Source: Limnanthes douglasii subsp. nivea (taxonomy: Eukaryota; Streptophyta; Magnoliopsida; Brassicales; Limnanthaceae). Taken from it: a stretch of 64,000 nucleotides of DNA. This document shows, piece by piece, positions 1 through 11,638 of this stretch (the first letter of the stretch is position 1; the number at the start of each line of letters is the position of its first letter). The notes beneath the pieces are model-generated. The model was not told the DNA's origin and did no database searches. It saw only the letters and a program-made list of their open reading frames with translations. The DNA lies in contig JAUPFV010000005.1 of assembly GCA_036936605.1 (NCBI GenBank), positions 151,281,195 through 151,345,194 on the forward strand, written 5' to 3'. The position numbers and the translations under genes are program-made.

Positions 1-185
1 TAAACACAATTAACTGCACACGGTCAACATCAATAAATGCTATTTTCTAAAGCGACTCCTAGTTTAAAACAAATAGCGCTTCTTCTTAGATCCGCAACAT
101 TGTTAAATCGATTGTTCCTTAGAAATAGGATTTTAAAATCCGGACATTTTCCTTACAAATATCATGCTTATCAGTTAAGAAAAAG

Positions 186-304
186 GGGATGCAACACGAG
201 GACTTCCCAGGAGGTCATCCATCCTAGTAGTACTCTCGCCCAAGCACGCTTGACTGCGGAGTTCTGATGGGATCCGGTGCATTAGTGCTGGTATGATCGC
301 ATCC
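186..304 (-). rRNA. 5S rRNA: 5S rRNA gene
   Basis: Full length, 119 nt. Changes: G87A (C box), G75C, T53C (A box). The same three changes recur in the copy at 36888, and the spacers of both share a rare base (ATTTCATACAC). Short-type terminator. Confidence 0.95.
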
Positions 305-892
305 GTTAAGTACTGCACGACCAATGTATATAACCCAGCATAACCGAAAATCTCACTAGATAAGGAAACTATTTATTAACTTTGAATTAAAGAAGCGTAC
401 TATGCATGAATCGCGCTTTCATTTCATACACATTGCAAACAAAATTTAAATAAATACAAACAAAATATCACGGGCGTATGTGTGGTCAACAACAATAAAT
501 GCAATCTTGGAATTTCGAAACTACAGGATCCCTGTAACGTTTAGATCTATTTTCTTAAACGTCTCTTATAAAAACCAAATCACGCTTCTTTTTAGGTCGA
601 AAAATACTTTTACTTTTCACGAATCACGTTTTCATTTAATACACATCACGGACAAAATTTACATAAACACAATTAACTGCACACGGTCAACATCAATAAA
701 TGCTATTTTCTAAAGCGACTCCTAGTTTAAAACAAATAGCGCTTCTTCTTAGATCCGCAACATTGTTAAATCGATTGTTCCTTAGAAATAGGATTTTAAA
801 ATCCGGACATTTTCCTTACAAATATCATGCTTATCAGTTAATACTCACCGACCAAAACCAAAATGAAATTGAAAAAAAAAATTAAGAAAAAT

Positions 893-1011
893 GGGATGCA
901 ACACGAGGACTTCCCAGGAGGTCACCCATCCTAGTACTGCTCTCGCCCAAGCACGCTTGGGTGCGGAGTTCTGATGGGATCCGGTGCATTAGTGCTGGTA
1001 TGATTGCATCC
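893..1011 (-). rRNA. 5S rRNA: 5S rRNA gene, A-box variant
   Basis: Full length. Three adjacent A-box changes (51-53 GTT to CCC), plus T73C and G7A. No other copy here has the CCC triplet, so TFIIIA binding may be weakened (inference). Long-type terminator with an A in place of the last G of the GGGG run. Confidence 0.93.
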
Positions 1012-1555
1012 GTTAAGTACTGCACGACCAATGTATATAACCCAGCATAACCGAAAATCTCACTAGATAAGGAAACTATTTATTAACTTTGAATTAAAGA
1101 AGCGTACTATGCATGAATCGCGCTTTCATTTAATACACATTGCAAACAAAATTTAAATAAATACAAACAAAATATCACGGGCGTATGTGTGGTCAACAAC
1201 AATAAATGCAATCTTGGAATTTCGAAACTACAGGATCCCTGTAACGTTTAGATCTATTTTCTTAAACGTCTCTTATAAAAACCAAATCACGCTTCTTTTT
1301 AGGTCGAAAAATACTTTTACTTTTCACGAATCACGTTTTCATTTAATACACATCACGGACAAAATTTACATAAACACAATTAACTACACACGGTCAACAT
1401 AATTAAATGCTATTTTCTAAAGTGACTCCTAGTTTAAAACAAATAGCGCTTCTTCTTAGATCCGCAACATTGTTAAATCGATTGTTCCTTAGAAATAGGA
1501 TTTTAAAATCCGGACATTTTCCTTACAAATATCATGCTTATCAGTTAAGAAAAAG

Positions 1556-1662
1556 GGGATGCAACACGAAGGTCACCCATCCTAGTACTACTCTCGCCCA
1601 AGCACGCTTAGCTGCGGAGTTCTGATGGGATCCGGTGCATTAGTGCTTGTATGATCGCATCC
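1556..1662 (-). pseudogene. 5S rRNA: 5S rRNA gene with 12-nt deletion
   Basis: 107 nt. Twelve bases are lost near RNA 93-106, between the C box and the 3' stem. Also T52C and C15A, both shared with the next copy at 2191. The control boxes remain, so it might be transcribed, but the RNA fold would be damaged. Confidence 0.88.
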
Positions 1663-2190
1663 GTTAAGTACTGCACGACCAATGTATATAACCCAGCATA
1701 ACCGAAAATCTCACTAGATAAGGAAACTATTTATTAACTTTGAATTAAAGAAGCGTACTATGCATGAATCGCGCTTTCATTTAATACACATTGCAAACAA
1801 AATTTAAATAAATACAAACAAAATATCACGGGCGTATGTGTGGTCAACAACAATAAATGCAATCTTGGAATTTCGAAACTACAGGATCCCTGTAACGTTT
1901 AGATCTATTTTCTTAAACGTCTCTTATAAAAACCAAATCACGCTTCTTTTTAGGTCGAAAAATACTTTTACTTTTCACGAATCACGTTTTCATTTAATAC
2001 ACATCACGGACAAAATTTACATAAACACAATTAACTACACACGGTCAACATAATTAAATGCTATTTTCTAAAGTGACTCCTAGTTTAAAACAAATAGCGC
2101 TTCTTCTTAGATCCGCAACATTGTTAAATCGATTGTTCCTTAGAAATAGGACTTTAAAATCCGGACATTTTCCTTACAAATATCATGCTT

Positions 2191-2258
2191 CGCCCAAGCA
2201 CGCTTAGCTGCGGAGTTCTGATGGGATCCGGTGCATTAGTGCTTGTATGATCGCATCC
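2191..2258 (-). pseudogene. 5S rRNA: 5S rRNA remnant, 5' part only
   Basis: Only RNA 1-68 remains, joined directly to spacer (ATCATGCTT). The C box, 3' stem and T5 stop are gone. T52C and C15A show that it derives from the same lineage as the copy at 1556. The upstream promoter is intact. Confidence 0.9.
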
Positions 2259-2667
2259 GTTAAGTACTGCACGACCAATGTATATAACCCAGCATAACCG
2301 AAAATCTCACTAGATAAGGAAACTATTTATTAACTTTGAATTAAAGAAGCGTACTATGCATGAATCGCGCTTTCATTTAATACACATTGCAAACAAAATT
2401 TAAATAAATACAAACAAAATATCACGGGCGTATGTGTGGTCAACAACAATAAATGCAATCTTGGAATTTCGAAACTACAGGATCCCTGTAACGTTTAGAT
2501 CTATTTTCTTAAACGTCTCTTATAAAAACCAAATCACGCTTCTTTTTAGGTCGAAAAATACTTTTACTTTTCACGAATCACGTTTTCATTTAATACACAT
2601 CACGGACAAAATTTACATAAACACAATTAACTGCACACGGTCAACATCAATAAATGCTATTTTCTAA

Positions 2668-2933
2668 AGCGACTCCTAGTTTAATACAAATAGCGCTTCT
2701 TCTTTGATCCGCAACATTGTTAAAATCCGGACATTTTCCTTATTCATGCTTATCATTTTCTTAGATCCGCAACATTAGCGACTCCTAGTTTAATACAAAT
2801 AGCGCTTCTTCTTTGATCCGCAACATTGTTAAAATCCGGACATTTTCCTTATTCATGCTTATCATTTTCTTAGATCCGCAACATTGTTAAAATCCGGACA
2901 TTTTCCTTATTCATGCTTATCATTTAAGAAAAA
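2668..2933. repeat. Spacer mini-repeat, 109 bp x2 plus partial third
   Basis: Starts at 2668 and 2777 with AGCGACTCCTAG, and a partial third copy begins near 2886. Each unit is a shortened spacer tail in which GTTAAATCG...GATTTT is collapsed to GTTAAAATCC. Confidence 0.88.
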
Positions 2934-2934
2934 G

Positions 2935-3053
2935 GGGATGCAACACGAGGACTTCCCAGGAGGTCACCCATCCTAGTACTACTCTCGCCCAAGCACGCTT
3001 AACTGCGGGGTTCTGATGGGATCCGGTGCATTAGTGCTGGTATGATCGCATCC
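2935..3053 (-). rRNA. 5S rRNA: 5S rRNA gene
   Basis: Full length, with one change, T45C. The adjoining 3' spacer is the unusual 109-bp mini-repeat stretch 2668-2933. Confidence 0.95.
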
Positions 3054-3597
3054 GTTAAGTACTGCACGACCAATGTATATAACCCAGCATAACCGAAAAT
3101 CTCACTAGATAAGGAAACTATTTATTAACTTTGAATTAAAGAAGCGTACTATGCATGAATCGCGCTTTCATTTAATACACATTGCAAACAAAATTTAAAT
3201 AAATACAAACAAAATATCACGGGCGTATGTGTGGTCAACAACAATAAATGCAATCTTGGAATTTCGAAACTACATGATCCCTGTAACGTTTAGATCTATT
3301 TTCTTAAACGTCTCTTATAAAAACCAAATCACGCTTCTTTTTAGGTCGAAAAATACTTTTACTTTTCATGAATCACGTTTTCATTTAATACACATCACGG
3401 ACAAAATTTACATAAACACAATTAACTGCACACGGTCAACATCAATAAATGCTATTTTCTAAAGCGACTCCTAGTTTAAAGCAAATAGCGCTTCTTCTTA
3501 GATCCACAACATTGTTAAATCGATTGTTCCTTAGAAATAGGATTTTAAAATCCTGACATTTTCCTTACAAATATCATGCTTATAAGTTAAGAAAAAG

Positions 3598-3716
3598 GGG
3601 ATGCAACACGAGGACTTCCCAGGAGGTCACCCATCCTAGTACTACTCTCGCCCAAGCACACTTGACAGCGGAGTTCTGATGGGATCCGGTGCATTAGTGC
3701 TGGTATGATCGCATCC
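3598..3716 (-). rRNA. 5S rRNA: 5S rRNA gene
   Basis: Full length. C57T, T53C and A50T, all in the A box. The same trio is found at 14945, 11.3 kb away. Confidence 0.94.
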
Positions 3717-3960
3717 GTTAAGTACTGCACGACCAATGTATATAACCCAGCATAACCGAAAATCTCACTAGATAAGGAAACTATTTATTAACTTTGAATT
3801 AAAGAAGCGTACTATGCATGAATCGCGCTTTCATTTAATACACATTGCAAACAAAATTTAAATAAATACAAATAAAATATCACGGGCGTATGTGTGGTCA
3901 ACAACAATAAATGCAATCTTGGAATTTCGAAACTACAGGATCCCTGTAACGTTTAGATCT

Positions 3961-4480
3961 ATTTTCTTAAACGTCTCTTATAAAAACCAAATCACGCTTC
4001 TTTTTAGGTCGAAAAATACTTTTACTTTTCACGAATCACGTTTTCATTTAATACACATCACGGACAAAATTTACATAAACACAATTAACTGCACACGGTC
4101 AACATCAATAAATGCTATTTTCTAAAGCGACTCCTAGTTTAAAACAAATAGCGCTTCTTCTTAGATCCGCAACATTGTTAAATCGATTGTTCCTTAGAAA
4201 TAGGATTTTAAAATCCGGACATTTTCTTAAACGTCTCTTATAAAAACCAAATCACGCTTCTTTTTAGGTCGAAAAATACTTTTACTTTTCACGAATCACG
4301 TTTTCATTTAATACACATCACGGACAAAATTTACATAAACACAATTAACTGCACACGGTCAACATCAATAAATGCTATTTTCTAAAGCGACTCCTAGTTT
4401 AAAACAAATAGCGCTTCTTCTTAGATCCGCAACATTGTTAAATCGATTGTTCCTTAGAAATAGGATTTTAAAACATTTTC
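3961..4480. repeat. Spacer tandem duplication, 260 bp x2
   Basis: ATTTTCTTAAACGTC occurs at 3961 and 4221. The join uses the shared ATTTTC of CATTTTCCTTAC and TATTTTCTTAAAC. It raises the step to 917 bp without adding a gene. Confidence 0.9.
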
Positions 4481-4514
4481 CTTACAAATATCATGCTTAT
4501 CAGTTAAGAAAAAA

Positions 4515-4633
4515 GGGATGCAACACGAGGACTTCCTAGGAGGTCATCTATCCTAGTACTACTCTCGCCCAAGCACGCTTGACTGCGGAGTTCTGATGGG
4601 ATCCGGTGCATTAGTGCTGGTATGATCGCATCC
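4515..4633 (-). rRNA. 5S rRNA: 5S rRNA gene
   Basis: Full length. G97A, G87A, G85A and T53C. The run of G-to-A changes (C-to-T on the other strand) fits deamination of methylated cytosine. A single upstream change lies at -15. Its 3' spacer holds a 260-bp tandem duplication. Confidence 0.93.
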
Positions 4634-5177
4634 GTTAAGTACTGCACGGCCAATGTATATAACCCAGCATAACCGAAAATCTCACTAGATAAGGAAACTA
4701 TTTATTAACTTTGAATTAAAGAAGCGTACTATGCATGAATCGCGCTTTCATTTAATACACATTGCAAACAAAATTTAAATAAATACAAACAAAATATCAC
4801 GGGCGTATGTGTGGTCAACAACAATAAATGCAATCTTGGAATTTCGAAACTACAGGATCCCTGTAACGTTTAGATCTATTTTCTTAAACGTCTCTTATAA
4901 AAACCAAATCACGCTTCTTTTTAGGTCGAAAAATACTTTTACTTTTCACGAAACACGTTTTCATTTAATACACATCACGGACAAAATTTACATAAACACA
5001 ATTAACTGCACACGGTCAACATCAATAGATGCTATTTTCTAAAGCGACTCCTAGTTTAAAACAAATAGCGCTTCTTTTTAGATCCGCAACATTGTTAAAT
5101 CGATTGTTCCTTAGAAATATGATTTTAAAATCCGGATATTTTCCTTACAAATATCATGCTTATCAGTTAAGAAAAAG

Positions 5178-5296
5178 GGGATGCAACACGAGGACTTCCC
5201 AGGAGGTCACCCATCCTAGTACTACTCTCGTCCAAGCACGCTTAACTGCGGAGTTCTGATGGGATCCGGTGCATTAGTGCTGGTATGATCGCATCC
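5178..5296 (-). rRNA. 5S rRNA: 5S rRNA gene
   Basis: Full length, with G66A only. First gene of the six-gene 4.17-kb segment that is repeated from 9349. Confidence 0.95.
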
Positions 5297-5810
5297 GTTA
5301 AGTACTGCACGACCAATGTATATAACCCAGCATAACCGAAAATCTCACTAGATAAGGAAACTATTTATTAACTTTGAATTAAAGAAGCGTACTATGCATG
5401 AATCGCGCTTCCATTTAATACACATTGCAAACAAAATTTAAATAAATACAAACAAAATATCACGGGCGTATGTGTGGTCAACAACAATAAATGCAATCTT
5501 GGAATTTCGAAACTACAGGATCCCTGTAACGTTTAGATCTATTTTCTTAAACGTCTCTTATAAAAACCAAATCACGCTTCTTTTTAGGTCGAAAAATACT
5601 TTTACTTTTCACGAATCACGTTTTCATTTAATACACATCACGGACAAAATTTACATAAACACAATTAACTGCACACGGTCAACATCAATAAATGCTATTT
5701 TCTAAAGCGACTCCTAGTTTAAAACAAATAGCGCTTCTTCTTAGATCCGCAACATTGTTAAATCGATTGTTCCTTAGAAATAGGATTTTAAAATCCTGAC
5801 ATTTTCCTTA

Positions 5811-5916
5811 CAAATATCATGCTTATCAATTAATACTCACCGACCAAAACCAAAATGAAATTACAAATATCATGCTTATCAATTAATACTCACCGACCAA
5901 AACCAAAATGAAATTG
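5811..5916. repeat. Spacer duplication, 53 bp x2
   Basis: CAAATATCATGCTTATCAAT starts at 5811 and 5864 and doubles most of the 44-bp block. The same event is present at 9982-10087, so it predates the 4.17-kb duplication. Confidence 0.9.
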
Positions 5917-5938
5917 AAAAAAAAAAATTAAGAAAAAT

Positions 5939-6057
5939 GGGATGCAACACGAGGACTTCCCAGGAGGTCACCCATCCTAGTACTACTCTCGCCCAAGCAC
6001 GCTTATCTGCGGAGTTCTGATGGGATCCGGTACATTAGTGCTGGTATGATCGCATCC
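5939..6057 (-). rRNA. 5S rRNA: 5S rRNA gene
   Basis: Full length. T52A and C26T, a pair shared only with 10108, its partner in the 4.17-kb duplication. The 3' side carries a 53-bp spacer duplication. Confidence 0.95.
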
Positions 6058-6443
6058 GTTAAGTACTGCACGACCAATGTATATAACCCAGCATAACCGA
6101 AAATCTCACTAGATAAGGAAACTATTTATTAACTTTGAATTAAAGAAACGTACTATGCATGAATCGCGCTTTTATTTAATACACATTGCAAACAAAATTT
6201 AAATAAATACAAACAAAATATCACGGGCGTATGTGTGGTCAACAACAATAAATGCAATCTTGGAATTTCGAAACTACAGGATCCTTGTAACGTTTAGATC
6301 TATTTTCTTAAACGTCTCTTATAAAAACCAAATCACGCTTCTTTTTAGGTCGAAAAATAATTTTACTTTTCACGAACCACGTTTTCATTTAATACACATC
6401 ACAGATAAAATTTACATAAACACAATTAACTACACACGGTCAA

Positions 6444-6527
6444 CATCAATAAATGCTATTTTCTAAAGCGACTCCTAGTTTAAAACATCAATAAATGCTA
6501 TTTTCTAAAGCGACTCCTAGTTTAAAA
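6444..6527. repeat. Spacer duplication, 42 bp x2
   Basis: CATCAATAAATGC begins at 6444 and 6486. The same doubling recurs near 10613, 19842, 24011 and 36048, which marks one unit lineage. Confidence 0.9.
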
Positions 6528-6643
6528 CAAATAGCGCTTCTTCTTAGATCCGAAACATTGTTAAATCGATTGTTCCTTAGAAATAGGATTTTAAAATCCG
6601 GACATTTTCCTTACAAATATCATGCTTATCAGTTAAGAAAAAG

Positions 6644-6762
6644 GGGATGCAACACGAGGACTTCCCAGGAGGTCACCCATCCTAGTACTACTCTCTCCCA
6701 AGCACGCTTCACTGCGGAGTTCTGATGGGATCCGGTGCATTAGTGCTGGTATGATCGCATCC
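6644..6762 (-). rRNA. 5S rRNA: 5S rRNA gene
   Basis: Full length. C67A and T53G, with G-to-T at -9. Same haplotype as 7978, 10813, 12183 and 13564. Confidence 0.95.
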
Positions 6763-7350
6763 GTTAAGTAATGCACGACCAATGTATATAACCCAGCATA
6801 ACCGAAAATCTCACTAGATAAGGAAACTATTTATTAACTTTGAATTAAAGAAGCGTACTATGCATGAATCGCGCTTTCATTTAATACACATTACAAACAA
6901 CATTTAAATAAATACAAACAAAATATCACGGGCGTATGTGTGGTCAACAACAATAAATGCAATCTTGGAATTTCGAAACTACAGGATCCCTGTAACGTTT
7001 AGATCTATTTTCTTAAACGTCTCTTATAAAAACCAAATCACGCTTCTTTTTAGGTCGAAAAATACTTTTACTTTTCACGAATCACGTTTTCATTTAATAC
7101 ACATCACGGACAAAATTTACATAAACACAATTAACTGCACACGGTCAACATCAATAAATGCTATTTTCTAAAGCGACTCCTAGTTTAAAACAAATAGCGC
7201 TTCTTCTTAGATCCGCAACATTGTTAAATCGATTGTTCCTTAGAAATAGGATTTTAAAATCCGGACATTTTCCTTACAAATATCATGCTTATCAGTTAAT
7301 ACTCACCGACCAAAACCAAAATGAAATTGAAAAAAAAAATTAAGAAAAAG

Positions 7351-7469
7351 GGGATGCAACACGAGGACTTCCCAGGAGGTCACCCATCCTAGTACTACAC
7401 TCGCCCAAGCACGCTTAGCCGCGGAGTTCTGATGGGATCCGGTGCATTAGTGCTGGTATGATCGCATCC
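7351..7469 (-). rRNA. 5S rRNA: 5S rRNA gene
   Basis: Full length. A71T, T52C and A50G. Its duplicate at 11520 has the last two but not A71T, so A71T arose after the segment was copied or was lost in the other copy. Confidence 0.95.
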
Positions 7470-7977
7470 GTTAAGTACTGCACGACCAATGTATATAACC
7501 CAGCATAACCGAAAATCTCACTAGATAAGGAAACTATTTATTAACTTTGAATTAAAGAAGCGTACTATGCATGAATCGCGCTTTCATTTAATACACATTG
7601 CAAACAAAATTTAAATAAATACAAACAAAATATCACGGGCGTATGTGTGGTCAACAACAATAAATGCAATCTTGGAATTTCGAAACTACATGATCCCTGT
7701 AACGTTTAGATCTATTTTCTTAAACGTCTCTTATAAAAACCAAATCACGCTTCTTTTTAGGTCGAAAAATACTTTTACTTTTCACGAATCACGTTTTCAT
7801 TTAATACACATCACGGACAAAATTTACATAAACACAATTAACTGCACACGGTCAACATCAATAAATGCTATTTTCTAAAGCGACTCCTAGTTTAAAGCAA
7901 ATAGCGCTTCTTCTTAGATCCACAACATTGTTAAATCGATTGTTCCTTAGAAATAGGATTTTAAAATCCTGAAAAAG

Positions 7978-8096
7978 GGGATGCAACACGAGGACTTCCC
8001 AGGAGGTCACCCATCCTAGTACTACTCTCTCCCAAGCACGCTTCACTGCGGAGTTCTGATGGGATCCGGTGCATTAGTGCTGGTATGATCGCATCC
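7978..8096 (-). rRNA. 5S rRNA: 5S rRNA gene
   Basis: Full length. C67A, T53G and the -9 change. A spacer deletion of about 35 bp on the 3' side brings AAATCCT next to the A5 run. The T5 stop is kept. Confidence 0.95.
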
Positions 8097-8685
8097 GTTA
8101 AGTAATGCACGACCAATGTATATAACCCAGCATAACCGAAAATCTCACTAGATAAGGAAACTATTTATTAACTTTGAATTAAAGAAGCGTACTATGCATG
8201 AATCGCGCTTTCATTTAATACACATTACAAACAACATTTAAATAAATACAAACAAAATATCACGGGCGTATGTGTGGTCAACAACAATAAATGCAATCTT
8301 GGAATTTCGAAACTACAGGATCCCTGTAACGTTTAGATCTATTTTCTTAAACGTCTCTTATAAAAACCAAATCACGCTTCTTTTTAGGTCGAAAAATACT
8401 TTTACTTTTCACGAATCACGTTTTCATTTAATACACATCACGGACAAAATTTACATAAACACAATTAACTGCACACGGTCAACATCAATAAATGCTATTT
8501 TCTAAAGCGACTCCTAGTTTAAAACAAATAGCGCTTCTTCTTAGATCCGCAACATTGTTAAATCGATTGTTCCTTAGAAATAGGATTTTAAAATCCGGAC
8601 ATTTTCCTTACAAATATCATGCTTATCAGTTAATACTCACCGACCAAAACCAAAATGAAATTGAAAAAAAAAAATTAAGAAAAAG

Positions 8686-8804
8686 GGGATGCAACACGAG
8701 GACTTCCTAGGAGGTCACCCATCCTAGTACTACTCTCGCCCAAGCACGCTTAGCCGCGGAGTTCTGATGGGATCCGGTGCATTAGTGCTGGTATGATCGC
8801 ATCC
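8686..8804 (-). rRNA. 5S rRNA: 5S rRNA gene
   Basis: Full length. G97A, T52C and A50G. Counterpart of 12901 and 14282, which lack G97A. Confidence 0.95.
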
Positions 8805-9342
8805 GTTAAGTACTGCACGACCAATGTATATAACCCAGCATAACCGAAAATCTCACTAGATAAGGAAACTATTTATTAACTTTGAATTAAAGAAGCGTAC
8901 TATGCATGAATCGCGCTTTCTTTTAATACACATTGCAAACAAAATTTAAATAAATACAAACAAAATATCACGGGCGTATGTGTGGTCAACAACAATAAAT
9001 GCAATCTTGGAATTTCGAAACTACATGATCCCTGTAACGTTTAGATCTATTTTCTTAAACGTCTCTTATAAAAACCAAATCACGCTTCTTTTTAGGTCGA
9101 AAAATACTTTTACTTTTCACGAATCACGTTTTCATTTAATACACATCACGGACAAAATTTACATAAACACAATTAACTGCACACGGTCAACATCAATAAA
9201 TGCTATTTTCTAAAGCGACTCCTAGTTTAAAGCAAATAGCGCTTCTTCTTAGATCCACAACATTGTTAAATCGATTGTTCCTTAGAAATATGATTTTAAA
9301 ATCCGGATATTTTCCTTACAAATATCATGCTTATCAGTTAAG

Positions 9343-9347
9343 AAAAA
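9343..9347 (-). terminator. Pol III T5 terminator, short-unit type (representative)
   Basis: Minus strand reads CCCC then TTTTT directly after the gene, followed by CTTAACTGATAAGC. A run of at least four T is the known polymerase III stop. Nearly all units keep it. It is absent from the copies at 2191, 19329 and 28223. Confidence 0.88.
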
Positions 9348-9377
9348 GGGGATGCAACACGAGGACTTCCCAGGAGG

Positions 9378-9388
9378 TCACCCATCCT
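9378..9388 (-). promoter_or_regulatory. 5S internal control region, C box (representative)
   Basis: RNA positions 80-90 (AGGATGGGTGA) of the reference copy. It is largely conserved. The common change is G87A (copies 186, 4515, 28870, 32228, 34195, 36888, 43977). It is missing or cut in the remnants at 2191, 48231 and 62642 and partly cut in the 98-nt copies. Confidence 0.85.
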
Positions 9389-9395
9389 AGTACTA

Positions 9396-9401
9396 CTCTC
9401 G
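9396..9401 (-). promoter_or_regulatory. 5S internal control region, intermediate element (representative)
   Basis: RNA positions 67-72 (CGAGAG) of the reference copy, by numbering from the known plant 5S control region. C67A is the usual change here, in the lineage of copies 6644, 7978, 10813, 12183 and 13564 and again at 39009. Confidence 0.75.
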
Positions 9402-9403
9402 CC

Positions 9404-9418
9404 CAAGCACGCTTAACT
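9404..9418 (-). promoter_or_regulatory. 5S internal control region, A box (representative)
   Basis: RNA positions 50-64 of the reference copy, reading AGTTAAGCGTGCTTG. In 5S genes this element, with the intermediate element and C box, binds TFIIIA. Across the window, positions 50-53 are the most variable part of the gene (AGTT, AGTC, AGTG, AGCT, AGAT, GGCT, TGTC, ACCC). Confidence 0.85.
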
Positions 9419-9467
9419 GCGGAGTTCTGATGGGATCCGGTGCATTAGTGCTGGTATGATCGCATCC

Positions 9468-9499
9468 GTTAAGTACTGCACGACCAATGTATATAACCC
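9468..9499 (-). promoter_or_regulatory. 5S upstream promoter (representative)
   Basis: On the minus strand TATATA lies at -28 to -23 (9490-9495), GC at -12/-11 (9478-9479) and C at -1 (9468). These are the three upstream elements established for Arabidopsis 5S genes, at the same distances. Almost every unit has the identical block. Exceptions seen: -1 changed at 43977, 46819, 47525 and 48875; TATA changed at 50946; TATA moved 1 bp at 60970; -9 changed at 6644, 7978, 10813, 12183, 13564, 15696, 20033, 24202, 24902, 25603 and 36400; -20 changed at 18742, 21478, 26310 and 29577; -2 changed at 53054, 54434 and 55814 (positions are gene low coordinates). Confidence 0.9.
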
Positions 9500-10107
9500 A
9501 GCATAACCGAAAATCTCACTAGATAAGGAAACTATTTATTAACTTTGAATTAAAGAAGCGTACTATGCATGAATCGCGCTTCCATTTAATACACATTGCA
9601 AACAAAATTTAAATAAATACAAACAAAATATCACGGGCGTATGTGTGGTCAACAACAATAAATGCAATCTTGGAATTTCGAAACTACAGGATCCCTGTAA
9701 TGTTTAGATCTATTTTCTTAAACGTCTCTTATAAAAACCAAATCACGCTTCTTTTTAGGTCGAAAAATACTTTTACTTTTCACGAATCACGTTTTCATTT
9801 AATACACATCACGGACAAAATTTACATAAACACAATTAACTGCACACGGTCAACATCAATAAATGCTATTTTCTAAAGCGACTCCTAGTTTAAAACAAAT
9901 AGCGCTTCTTCTTAGATCCGCAACATTGTTAAATCGATTGTTCCTTAGAAATAGGATTTTAAAATCCTGACATTTTCCTTACAAATATCATGCTTATCAA
10001 TTAATACTCACCGACCAAAACCAAAATGAAATTACAAATATCATGCTTATCAATTAATACTCACCGACCAAAACCAAAATGAAATTGAAAAAAAAATTAA
10101 GAAAAAT

Positions 10108-10226
10108 GGGATGCAACACGAGGACTTCCCAGGAGGTCACCCATCCTAGTACTACTCTCGCCCAAGCACGCTTATCTGCGGAGTTCTGATGGGATCCGGT
10201 ACATTAGTGCTGGTATGATCGCATCC
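10108..10226 (-). rRNA. 5S rRNA: 5S rRNA gene
   Basis: Full length. T52A and C26T, as in 5939, 4169 bp away. The same 53-bp spacer duplication follows on the 3' side. Confidence 0.95.
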
Positions 10227-10812
10227 GTTAAGTACTGCACGACCAATGTATATAACCCAGCATAACCGAAAATCTCACTAGATAAGGAAACTATTTATTA
10301 ACTTTGAATTAAAGAAACATACTATGCATGAATCGCGCTTTTATTTAATACACATTGCAAACAAAATTTAAATAAATACAAACAAAATATCACGGGCGTA
10401 TGTGTGGTCAACAACAATAAATGCAATCTTGGAATTTCGAAACTACAGGATCCTTGTAACGTTTAGATCTATTTTCTTAAACGTCTCTTATAAAAACCAA
10501 ATCACGCTTCTTTTTAGGTCGAAAAATAATTTTACTTTTCACGAATCACGTTTTCATTTAATACACATCACGGATAAAATTTACATAAACACAATTAACT
10601 ACACACGGTCAACATCAATAAATGCTATTTTCTAAAGCGACTCCTAGTTTAAAACATCAATAAATGCTATTTTCTAAAGCGACTCCTAGTTTAAAACAAA
10701 TAGCGCTTCTTCTTAGATCCGCAACATTGTTAAATCGATTGTTCCTTAGAAATAGGATTTTAAAATCCGGACATTTTCCTTACAAATATCATGCTTATCA
10801 GTTAAGAAAAAG

Positions 10813-10931
10813 GGGATGCAACACGAGGACTTCCCAGGAGGTCACCCATCCTAGTACTACTCTCTCCCAAGCACGCTTCACTGCGGAGTTCTGATGGGAT
10901 CCGGTGCATTAGTGCTGGTATGATCGCATCC
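10813..10931 (-). rRNA. 5S rRNA: 5S rRNA gene
   Basis: Full length. C67A, T53G and the -9 change; partner of 6644. Confidence 0.95.
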
Positions 10932-11519
10932 GTTAAGTAATGCACGACCAATGTATATAACCCAGCATAACCGAAAATCTCACTAGATAAGGAAACTATT
11001 AATTAACTTTGAATTAAAGAAGCGTACTATGCATGAATCGCGCTTTCATTTAATACACATTACAAACAACATTTAAATAAATACAAACAAAATATCACGG
11101 GCGTATGTGTGGTCAACAACAATAAATGCAATCTTGGAATTTCGAAACTACAGGATCCCTGTAACGTTTAGATCTATTTTCTTAAACGTCTCTTATAAAA
11201 ACCAAATCACGCTTCTTTTTAGGTCGAAAAATACTTTTACTTTTCACGAATCACGTTTTCATTTAATACACATCACGGACAAAATTTACATAAACACAAT
11301 TAACTGCACACGGTCAACATCAATAAATGCTATTTTCTAAAGCGACTCCTACTTTAAAACAAATAGCGCTTCTTCTTAGATCCGCAACATTGTTAAATCG
11401 ATTGTTCCTTAGAAATAGGATTTTAAAATCCGGACATTTTCCTTACAAATATCATGCTTATCAGTTAATACTCACCGACCAAAACCAAAATGAAATTGAA
11501 AAAAAAAATTAAGAAAAAG
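10932..11519. other. Non-transcribed spacer, long type (representative, 588 bp)
   Basis: Same layout as the short spacer plus the 44-bp block between the motif CAGTTAA and the run AGAAAAAGG (about 11468-11511). The block holds ACTCACCGACC, an AAAACCAAAATG motif and the A10 run. TTAA occurs at both edges, as expected if the short type is a deletion between short direct repeats. Confidence 0.82.
11499..11518 (-). terminator. Double T-tract terminator, long-unit type (representative)
   Basis: In 707-bp units the T5 (11514-11518) is followed after CTTAA by a second tract, here T10 (11499-11508). The second tract varies in length between units and belongs to the 44-bp block missing from 663-bp units. 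It may act as a back-up stop; that is inference. Confidence 0.8.
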
Positions 11520-11638
11520 GGGATGCAACACGAGGACTTCCCAGGAGGTCACCCATCCTAGTACTACTCTCGCCCAAGCACGCTTAGCCGCGGAGTTCTG
11601 ATGGGATCCGGTGCATTAGTGCTGGTATGATCGCATCC
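11520..11638 (-). rRNA. 5S rRNA: 5S rRNA gene
   Basis: Full length. T52C and A50G; partner of 7351. Confidence 0.95.

Larger units (their letters stand above)
9349..9467 (-). rRNA. 5S rRNA: 5S rRNA gene, reference-type
   Basis: Exact match to the eudicot-type sequence over all 119 nt, with intact A box, intermediate element, C box, upstream TATATA/GC/C and T5 stop. Positions 1-7 (GGATGCG) can pair with 112-118 (TGCATCC) as helix I. It starts the second copy of the 4.17-kb segment. Best single candidate for a working gene in its area, together with 18035, 20771 and 22791. Confidence 0.97.

Noticed and set aside
480..713. A 77-codon open frame starting ATG-TGG recurring in nearly every unit as a possible peptide gene
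   Set aside because: It lies in the non-transcribed spacer, repeats only because the spacer repeats, and is broken by indels in several units (for example an extra C at about 42911 and a lost G near 47260). Its protein resembles nothing I know, and there is no sign of coding constraint.
700..885. Second recurring open frame starting ATG-CTA-TTT (61-91 codons, up to 127 near 36.1 kb)
   Set aside because: It overlaps the spacer tail, the poly-A tract and in places the antisense of the 5S gene. Its length changes with every slippage event, which argues against a protein.
7858..8046. Minus-strand open frame of 62 codons, and a similar one at 60959-61141
   Set aside because: Both run through a 5S gene and appear only because of local deletions or an inserted base; chance frames.
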